Origin: Maritimibacter sp. DP1N21-5
GTDB taxonomy: Bacteria; Pseudomonadota; Alphaproteobacteria; Rhodobacterales; Rhodobacteraceae
NCBI RefSeq assembly: GCF_019218295.1
Contig: NZ_JAHUZF010000006.1
Span: forward strand, 2,046,001 to 2,110,000
DNA length: 64,000 nt
Reading direction: 5' to 3'
The position numbers and the translations under genes were made by a program. This document shows positions 57,381-64,000 of this stretch, one piece after another. Every line of letters begins with the position of its first letter. The stretch's first letter is position 1. Below the pieces are notes generated by a model. That model saw nothing but the letters and a program-made list of their open reading frames with translations. It was not told where the DNA came from and made no database searches.

Positions 57381-58328
57381 ATGGACCTTGAGACCGCCGA
57401 AGAACGTCGGGACGCCTGCGCGGAAATGCAGTTCGAATACAATGGCGACCATCATTACTGGGACTATGCCCAGTGGATCGCCGAAATCCTACACAACGCC
57501 CTCGAACATGTGGAAGGGCTGGTCGGGGTCGGCAATGCGGCCGCCCCCTTGCGCCAGCTCGTGGAACCAGTCGCAGCCATTGAAGGCATCGAACATGCGA
57601 CCTGGCGAGAGGTTATGGAAGACGTGTTTTCTGCTGGCACGGTTTGGCCAGTCGGACAGCGTTTCCAATGTGCCCTGCAATACGGCATGTTTGGTGTAAC
57701 TCCGGCGGCAATTGCCACCGCGGATCGAGCCGAGTGGATTGAGCATTTGGTTGCCGACGTGTCGGCCTTCGCGTCGCGCAGTGACGTCCGATCCCTCGAG
57801 ACTTCGGATAACCCGATCATCCGGATCGCCAACCTTGCTGCGTCTCGCTATGCGCTCGATACCGTTCGCGGCGAGGTGGATACGCTGTCGATGGCGATCC
57901 TCGGCCGTGTGTCCGAAGGCCGAGTGCGCAACCTGATGAGCGGTGCCGACGCACAGCTTGAGCGCGGTCCCAATGGCGGCGTGATGGCGGTAAGCGCCTT
58001 GGCTTGGCTGATGAAGCGCAAGGAGTTCCTGCGGTCGATTTGGGCCGACGAAGATAAGGACGAGACGGAAGAGACCAACTTGCCGGTCGACCTCGAAAAG
58101 ATTATCTTCGTGCCGGTTGCGCGGGACGGCTCCATGTTCGGCCCCGACCTGAAGCGGGGCGGTCGTTACCAGATCGGTGCAAAGGGCGAAGAACAGCATT
58201 TCGACACCTTCTACGAAGCCCTTGAATCCTTGAACGCCATGTCGACCCCACGCTGGCGGCGGCCCAACGAACTCGGCCACTGGGGCATCGTGAGCGGCGT
58301 GTCCTGGCAGCGCATCGCGCGGCCCTGA
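57381..58328 (+). CDS. Unrecognised 315-residue protein
   Basis: I do not recognise this protein. The sequence is acidic and mostly helical, with no signal peptide or membrane helix. A central stretch around residues 170-215 (ILGRVSEGRVRNLMSGADAQLERG, then GGVMAVSALAWLMKRKEF) has the spacing of a helix-turn-helix or homeodomain-like helix pair, and the C-terminal 80 residues look beta-rich and positively charged (FVPVARDGSMFGPDLKRGGRYQIG). It lies 13 bp after a small HicA-like ORF and 32 bp before the GIY-YIG gene, so the three are probably one operon in the island. Confidence 0.6.
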   Translation: MDLETAEERRDACAEMQFEYNGDHHYWDYAQWIAEILHNALEHVEGLVGVGNAAAPLRQLVEPVAAIEGIEHATWREVMEDVFSAGTVWPVGQRFQCALQYGMFGVTPAAIATADRAEWIEHLVADVSAFASRSDVRSLETSDNPIIRIANLAASRYALDTVRGEVDTLSMAILGRVSEGRVRNLMSGADAQLERGPNGGVMAVSALAWLMKRKEFLRSIWADEDKDETEETNLPVDLEKIIFVPVARDGSMFGPDLKRGGRYQIGAKGEEQHFDTFYEALESLNAMSTPRWRRPNELGHWGIVSGVSWQRIARP

Positions 58329-58360
58329 CCCAAAAGACCTACACTTGGCACGAGTTAAAA

Positions 58361-59524
58361 ATGACCCTCTACCCAACCCCCGAACAGGTTCTTGAAGCCT
58401 TGCTATCCGCGCCGCATGGCCGCACCAAGGACGCGCCCGAAGATAGCCGCGGCGTCTATGGCCTCGTCGATCACTTTGGCGACTTGCGCTATATCGGCTC
58501 GACCAGCTCCGCTGCCGAGAACCTGCGCAAGCGCATCCATGCACGGCACCGCACCGGGTCTGAGACCACCAGTCACTATTTCTCGCGGATGTATAACACC
58601 GGCCGGATGTGGCGTGATCGGAATGATCCTGCCACAAAAGCGGACGGAGACGTGGCGAAGCGCCTCCGGAATGCGTTCATCGCCGAATATTGCCGCGCGG
58701 TCTGGGTGCCTCTGCCAGATGACGCGGACATCCCCGGAATCGAGCAGGCGGTCCTTGCAATGGCTCCGAGCGAGTGTGTCGCCTGGAACCGGCGTGGCAT
58801 GTTCGAGTATGATGAGCCACGCGACCTTGTGGACACGATTATCAGGTCCCTGAGGTTCTCGACCGCCGAGATGGACGCGATCAACCGACAGAATGACAGG
58901 TTCCATGGCAAGCTCATTGCGCCCGTCGCGCCAACTGTTCCTGCCTTTCCTGCGGGCGCTTTCGACTTCTTCGCGCTGGACGTCGAGACAGCGAACAATG
59001 ACCGCGCAAGCATCTGCCAGATCGGCATTGCCTGCGTGAGGCCGGATCGGTCCATCGAGACATGGGTGACCTACGTTGATCCTGAGACTACGGACTGGTC
59101 ATGCTCATTTGTGCACGGGATCAATGCCGCCACAGTTCGGGGCGCACCGCGGTTTGACGATGTGCTCCCGATCCTCGCAAAAGCACTCGATGGACGTCCC
59201 GTGTATCAACATTCCGGCTTCGATCGTTCCGCGATGACGGCAGCCTGTTCTGCATCAGGCATCACGATGCCTGAGTGGTAATGGCGCGACAGCGTGCAGG
59301 TCGCCCGCAAGGCTTGGCCTGAACTCAAAGGGAACGGGGGCCACGGCCTCTCGTCGTTGAAGTCCTACCTTGGCCTGTCATTCAAGCACCATGATGCCGG
59401 TGAAGATGCACGAGCTTCGGCGGAGATTGTCATCCTCGCGGAAAGCGGGAGCAAAGAGGCTGTGCCCGGTGCGACGGCACCGACTGACTTTCACCTGATC
59501 GATGAGGAGGATACCCTCACCTGA
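58361..59524 (+). pseudogene. GIY-YIG nuclease fused to DnaQ-like exonuclease, split by an in-frame TAA
   Basis: Residues 31-50 give GVYGLVDHFG and DLRYIGSTS, the GIY-YIG motif. From about residue 200 a DEDDh exonuclease begins: FDFFALDVETAN supplies the Asp-x-Glu. The frame stops at TAA (59279-59281) after PEW, then continues in the same frame from 59282 as WRDSVQVARKAWPEL, with the last exonuclease motif HDAGEDA. The nonsense codon removes the catalytic His-Asp of the exonuclease from the main product, which keeps only the GIY-YIG part (306 residues). Readthrough would give 387. The exonuclease is C-terminal here, unlike the DnaQ-UvrC fusions I know. Confidence 0.7.
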
Positions 59525-59677
59525 AGCCGAACCTCGGGCGGGGTGGCTGCGTATCTAAAGGTCTGGCATTCTCTCAGACAGGGCACCGACGCAAAGTAAA
59601 GGCTTGTGCCCAACAAGTAGAGATTGCCGACCGTCAACGTATTTGATTTCTTAAAGAAAATATAAGGGAGGCAGCGG

Positions 59678-62600
59678 GTGTCGTTTTTTGAGCAGCCGAT
59701 TTTGAATTCACCATATTTCGTGCCCGAGCAGCATTGGGAACTTGATGACGACGGGCGGCCGACGGACCGCATCATCACCACGCGCCGCCGGTCCGACCTC
59801 GTGTCGGCGATGCCAAAGTCGAAAAGTGTAAGCGGCGGATCACAATCCGAGATGGAGCTGAGCAAAGCAGGACTCGGAGGGTTGGATGCGACCTACAACG
59901 TGACCGAATTTGTCAACGAAATGCGTTCGCAGGTCGACAGTTGGCGCCAGCTGCCAAATCCGAACCACTGGCAAGTGTCGCCGATCACTCAACGGCTGCT
60001 CCAGCATTGGCGGACGATCCAAAAGGACGAAAACCAGGTCATCAGACCGTTCTTTTGCCAACTCGAGGCCGTGGAGACGGCGATCTGGCTTGCCGAAGTC
60101 GCGCCCAAGCTGGGGCCGCGCGGCAAACAGGTGAAGTCGAAACTCGAGACTGCCAACAACGCCGCAAACCCGGACCTGTTCCGCGTGGCGATGAAGCTCG
60201 CTACCGGGGCCGGCAAGACGACGGTCATGGCCATGCTGATCGCGTGGCAGACCCTGAACGCGGTGCGTAGCCCGAACTCCAAGACCTTCTCGCGAAGTTT
60301 TCTTATCGTCACCCCCGGGATCACGATCAAGGATCGGCTACGGGTGCTCCTGCCCAACGATCCCGAGAATTACTACGAGCGGATCAATTTGGTGCCTGCG
60401 GATCTGATGCAGGACATGCAGCGCGCGAAAATCGTCCTGACCAACTATCACGCCTTCAAACTGCGCGAGCGGCTGTCTTTGGCAAAGGGCACGCGCGCTG
60501 CTCTCGAAGGTCATGGCGACACTGTGACGACGCTGGAAACCGAGGGGCAGATGCTTCAACGCGTCATGCCCGATCTCATGGGGCTCGGCTCGATCAACGT
60601 GATCAACGACGAAGCTCACCATTGTTACCGGGAAAAGCCCAACGCCGAAAAGGCGAAGCTGACCGGCGATGAACGCAAAGAGGCTGAAGAAAATGCCGAG
60701 GCTGCGCGGCTCTGGATTTCGGGCCTCGAAGCCGCGAAGCGCAAGGTCGGCATCCAGACAGTCTACGACCTGTCGGCCACGCCGTTCTTTCTGTCCGGCT
60801 CCGGATGGGTCGAAGGGTCGCTCTTCCCTTGGGTGATTTCCGACTTCTCGTTGATGGACGCCATCGAATGCGGGATCGTGAAGCTCCCCCGCGTTCCGGT
60901 CGCCGACAACCTTCCCGGTCAGCCCGAGCCGCTCTATCGGAACCTATGGGACGCGATTGGCAAGAAGATGCCAAAGAAGTCCAAAGGCGCAAAGCCCGAT
61001 CCGCAGAAGCTTCCGCTCGAGTTGAAGACAGCTGTCGATGCGCTCTACGGCCACTACAAGAAGACCTTTGAACTGTGGGAGAAAGAAGGGGTCGGAATCC
61101 CCCCGGTCTTCATCATCGTCTGCAACAACACGACGAACTCGGAACTCCTTCGCGACTATGTGGCGGGATATGAGGTCGAAGATGAAAACGGCGTGATCGA
61201 AACGATCTCGGGCAAGTGCGAACTTTTCTCCAACTTTTCAACCGAGGGTGAAAGACTGACCCGCCCGCGCTCTGTCCTGATCGACAGCGCAACACTCGAG
61301 GCTGGTGGCGACATCGACAAGGCGTTCCGCGACGCCCATGAGGAGGAAATCGAGGCCTTCCGGCGGGAGCAAGCCGTGCGCAGCGACTCCGCCGACGCCC
61401 TCACCGATGCGGATATCCTGCGCGAAGTCATGAACACCGTCGGCAAGAAGGGCCGTTTGGGCGAGCAGGTGCGTTGCGTCGTTTCCGTGTCGATGCTGAC
61501 CGAGGGTTGGGATGCAAACAACGTCACGCATATCCTTGGGCTTCGCGCTTTCGGCACCAAGTTGATCTGCGAACAGGTCATCGGCCGCGCCCTGCGGCGG
61601 CTGTCCTATGACATCGACCCCGAGAGCAAGCTTTTCCGCACCGAATATGCCGACGTCATGGGCATCGACGGTCTGAACTTCTCGGATCAGGCCCGGATCG
61701 CTCCGCCCCAGCCGCCGCGCGACGTGGTCAACGTGCGCGCGATCTCGCCCGAGCGGGACCACCTCGAAATCACCTTCCCGCGGGTCAATGGCTATGTCGC
61801 AGACCTGCCTTCGGATCGGCTGGACGTCGACTTCAGCGGCATGGAGCCCTATGTGTTATCGCCGGAAAAGGTCTCGGCCACCGTCGTCACCATGCAAGGG
61901 ATCGTGGGCCAGACCGAAGTCCTGAACCTCGATTACCTCGATACGACCCGGCAATCGACGATCGCCTATCACGTCGCCAAACACATGGTGTTCGAGAAAC
62001 TGCGCGATGCCAACGCAGCGCCCCGGATGCACCTGATCCCTGCGGCCAAGCGGATCGTTATGCAGTGGCTCACCGAGGGTCACTTGGTCTGCACCGGCGA
62101 CACCAAGCCCGCGCAACTGCTTTACCGGGAAATCGCAGACGAGGTTTGCGACCTGATCTTTGGCGCGCTGATCGATAAGCCCGGCGGGGACAAGATTATG
62201 CGCGCCGTGCTCGCCCCCTACAATCCGACCGGATCGACCTTGGGCGTCAACTTCAACACCACCAAGGCCTCCCGCTTCGCGCCGCGACCGGACAAGAGCC
62301 ACATCAACTGGATCATCACGGACAGCGACTGGGAAGATAAGCTCGCCGCGCGGATCGAGGAACATCCCCGCGTGATCTCCTACGCCAAGAACCACAACCT
62401 CGGGTTGGAAGTGCCTTACGTCATGGAGGCCGAGCCGCGCATGTATCGGCCCGACTTCCTGATCCGCCTCGACACGCCGGAGCCGACCACGCTGGTGATC
62501 GAGGTGAAAGGCTACCGCGGCAAGGACGCCCACCTGAAGGCCGAGACAATCCGCCACAAATGGGTGCCCGCCGTGAACCGGATCGGCACCTATGGCCGCT

Positions 62601-62689
62601 GGGGGTTCGCCGAGCTTCGCGATGCGCATGACTTCGGCCCAGCCCTCAATGCCGCAATCGACGAGATGTTGGGGGAGGTGCCCGCATGA
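59678..62689 (+). CDS. Type III-like restriction enzyme Res subunit (helicase-nuclease)
   Basis: The 1003-residue protein has the superfamily 2 motifs GAGKT (about 177-181), DEAH (about 311-314), SATPFF, and a late Arg-finger region ICEQVIGRALRR, then a C-terminal PD-(D/E)XK-type nuclease, with YRPDFLIRLD and VIEVKGYRGK. This is the architecture of type III Res and BPTD_3080-like restriction endonucleases, which translocate DNA with ATP and cleave unmethylated sites. It starts with GTG and AAGGGAGG upstream, and overlaps the next gene by four bases (ATGA). Confidence 0.9.
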   Translation: MSFFEQPILNSPYFVPEQHWELDDDGRPTDRIITTRRRSDLVSAMPKSKSVSGGSQSEMELSKAGLGGLDATYNVTEFVNEMRSQVDSWRQLPNPNHWQVSPITQRLLQHWRTIQKDENQVIRPFFCQLEAVETAIWLAEVAPKLGPRGKQVKSKLETANNAANPDLFRVAMKLATGAGKTTVMAMLIAWQTLNAVRSPNSKTFSRSFLIVTPGITIKDRLRVLLPNDPENYYERINLVPADLMQDMQRAKIVLTNYHAFKLRERLSLAKGTRAALEGHGDTVTTLETEGQMLQRVMPDLMGLGSINVINDEAHHCYREKPNAEKAKLTGDERKEAEENAEAARLWISGLEAAKRKVGIQTVYDLSATPFFLSGSGWVEGSLFPWVISDFSLMDAIECGIVKLPRVPVADNLPGQPEPLYRNLWDAIGKKMPKKSKGAKPDPQKLPLELKTAVDALYGHYKKTFELWEKEGVGIPPVFIIVCNNTTNSELLRDYVAGYEVEDENGVIETISGKCELFSNFSTEGERLTRPRSVLIDSATLEAGGDIDKAFRDAHEEEIEAFRREQAVRSDSADALTDADILREVMNTVGKKGRLGEQVRCVVSVSMLTEGWDANNVTHILGLRAFGTKLICEQVIGRALRRLSYDIDPESKLFRTEYADVMGIDGLNFSDQARIAPPQPPRDVVNVRAISPERDHLEITFPRVNGYVADLPSDRLDVDFSGMEPYVLSPEKVSATVVTMQGIVGQTEVLNLDYLDTTRQSTIAYHVAKHMVFEKLRDANAAPRMHLIPAAKRIVMQWLTEGHLVCTGDTKPAQLLYREIADEVCDLIFGALIDKPGGDKIMRAVLAPYNPTGSTLGVNFNTTKASRFAPRPDKSHINWIITDSDWEDKLAARIEEHPRVISYAKNHNLGLEVPYVMEAEPRMYRPDFLIRLDTPEPTTLVIEVKGYRGKDAHLKAETIRHKWVPAVNRIGTYGRWGFAELRDAHDFGPALNAAIDEMLGEVPA

Positions 62690-63609
62690 CCGACGTTCAG
62701 TTTGGCCGCCTCGTCGACCTGCCGCTGCGTGACGCGTGGAAGCACGAGGCGCACCAGTTCACCCCATGGCTTGCCCAGAACATCGACCACCTGGCGGCAG
62801 CCATCGGCGTAACGCTCGAATTGACCGGAACCGAAGTTGCGGTGGAGAGCTTCTCTGCCGACATCCTTGCCCGTAATCCGGTGGACGACACGGTGGTGCT
62901 GATCGAGAACCAGTTGGAGGCGACGGACCACACCCACCTGGGCCAGATCATGACTTACCTCGCGGGGCTTGAGGCGCAGACCGTGGTCTGGATCGCTCCC
63001 AGCTTTCGCGAGCCGCATCTCGCGGCAATTCGGTGGTTGAACGAACACACCGCCGACGGGTTTTCGTTCTTTGCCGTCAAAGCCCGTGTTGTGCGGATCG
63101 GGGACAGTCCCTTTGCCCCGATCTTCGAGGTGGTCGAGAAGCCGAATGATTGGCAGCGAAAAGTTCAGGTTCAGACCCAGCCTGAGCGCAGCGCCCTCTC
63201 CAAACTTCGGGCAGACTTCTGGGCCGGGCTTATCGAAGCCCATCCCGACCTGTTGGACCGCGGGTTCAGACCCAGCGCAACGTCGAGTGTTTGGCTGCCG
63301 ACGGCAGTGCCGAAGCTGGTGATCGGACTCTATGTGGCAGGCAAAACCTGCGGGATCTACCTTCGAAGCGACGCGACTACGGGTAGTGAAGGGCTGGGGG
63401 ACGTCATTGCCCCTGCGCTGTCCAGTTTATCCACAATGTTGAGTGTTCCGGCGGGCATCCCGAGCGAGGCCGGTTGGTATCTGCCGGACCGCATCGCTTA
63501 TCCGCTCAAGGACAGCGATCACTGGCCCGACATCTGGGCATGGATGGCCCGCCGGGTCGAAGATTACAGCGCGGCGATTGCCGACTTTGCCGCAGGACAA
63601 GACCTATGA
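62686..63609 (+). CDS. DUF4268 family protein in the restriction-modification operon
   Basis: The 307-residue protein has an N-terminal nuclease-like domain: SADILARN and VLIENQLEATDHTHLGQI look like a PD-(D/E)XK core with an E-x-Q variant of the active site, and the C-terminal half matches DUF4268. Its start overlaps Res by four bases and its stop overlaps the methyltransferase start (ATGA), so it is part of the R-M operon. Role unknown: possibly an accessory or second nuclease for the Res/Mod complex. Confidence 0.82.
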   Translation: MTDVQFGRLVDLPLRDAWKHEAHQFTPWLAQNIDHLAAAIGVTLELTGTEVAVESFSADILARNPVDDTVVLIENQLEATDHTHLGQIMTYLAGLEAQTVVWIAPSFREPHLAAIRWLNEHTADGFSFFAVKARVVRIGDSPFAPIFEVVEKPNDWQRKVQVQTQPERSALSKLRADFWAGLIEAHPDLLDRGFRPSATSSVWLPTAVPKLVIGLYVAGKTCGIYLRSDATTGSEGLGDVIAPALSSLSTMLSVPAGIPSEAGWYLPDRIAYPLKDSDHWPDIWAWMARRVEDYSAAIADFAAGQDL

Positions 63610-64000
63610 CCACCAACAAAACCCCGATCCAGCCCATCACCCACGAAGACACCCGCGTGAACATTCCCACGCCCGAGCTTGCGCCGATGATGGACCCGGA
63701 GGACGCCAAGCCCATCAAGGTGGCCTATGACCGGCGCAACCCGGACCTCGACCCGCAGTTGATCTGGCGCGGGAAGGACATCGATCAAGCCGCCGTCACG
63801 GTGGACGCGCCGCCGATCTACTTGCAGGAGCAGGTGCATCCCAAGGCGATCATCGAGGATCTGCGCGCGGGCGGGAAGCGGAATGGCGAGGGCGCAGGTG
63901 CGGACCTGTTCGACCACTTCGGGATCACGGATGACGACCGCGAGGCCGAGATCGAGTTCTACCGGCACCAGAAGAAATGGTCGAACCGGATGATCCTGGG
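63606..64000 (+). CDS. Site-specific DNA methyltransferase, N-terminal part (cut by window edge)
   Basis: The frame is open to the right edge, giving 131 residues. The sequence APPIYLQEQVHPKAIIEDLRAG (in part), FYRHQKKWSNRMILG is the known start of type III-like adenine methyltransferases (Mod), where the DPPY catalytic motif follows some 20-30 residues later, just outside the window. Gene order is Res, DUF4268, Mod. Confidence 0.85.
   Translation, partial: MTTNKTPIQPITHEDTRVNIPTPELAPMMDPEDAKPIKVAYDRRNPDLDPQLIWRGKDIDQAAVTVDAPPIYLQEQVHPKAIIEDLRAGGKRNGEGAGADLFDHFGITDDDREAEIEFYRHQKKWSNRMIL

Overview
The window is GC-rich, dense, single-copy bacterial DNA. Gene content and order (sdhCDAB close to mdh and sucCDAB-lpd, ethylmalonyl-CoA pathway genes between them, nadABC, tamAB, an ectoine-degradation-like cluster next to a Dpp-type importer) point to an alphaproteobacterium of the family Rhodobacteraceae, probably the Roseobacter group. 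No rRNA, complete tRNA, CRISPR array or insertion sequence was seen.

Layout. 1-2,046: the end of a glycerophosphodiester phosphodiesterase, an N-acyltransferase and a DUF302 protein. 2,151-13,262 (minus strand): the TCA block mdh, a TetR gene, sucC-sucD-sucA-sucB, a small lipoprotein, a MAPEG protein and lpd. 13,427-18,134: a TauE/SafE permease, malyl-CoA thioesterase/lyase (mcl2-like), NnrU, DUF1737, mesaconyl-CoA hydratase (mch) and a DUF4344 peptidase. 18,413-21,793: sdhCDAB. 21,910-30,146: creD, an ABC transporter of the YbbA/YbbP type, an SGNH esterase, a divergent DUF4198/HupE pair and a LuxR-type regulator. 30,143-35,736: tamB-tamA. 35,957-39,450: nadC-nadB-nadA. 39,620-51,426: an aminotransferase, aldehyde dehydrogenase, Lrp regulator and DoeA-like M24 hydrolase, then a complete dipeptide-type ABC importer with a second M24 peptidase. 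51,428-55,376: the wreck of an L-rhamnose locus, with only lldD intact. 55,399-56,809: a LysR/cupin divergent pair. From about 56,890 to the right edge: an accessory island holding a small HicA-like ORF, an unknown protein, an interrupted GIY-YIG/exonuclease fusion, and a type III-like restriction-modification operon that runs off the window.

Main observations. (1) Two identical 10-bp palindromes, TGTGATCACA, lie 21 bp apart centre to centre upstream of both sucC and sdhC, in the same orientation relative to the genes and with matching spacer sequence; nowhere else was found in the window. This looks like a shared TCA-cycle operator. (2) The rhamnose locus has collapsed through several internal deletions, frameshifts and one nonsense codon. 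(3) The ectoine-degradation-like cluster lacks the deacetylase gene (doeB/eutE) locally and sits with a peptide importer, so its substrate may not be ectoine. (4) The right-hand island has features of a defence island, including three short co-directional genes of which two are unrecognised. (5) A two-hairpin G-tract repeat occurs three times between operons.
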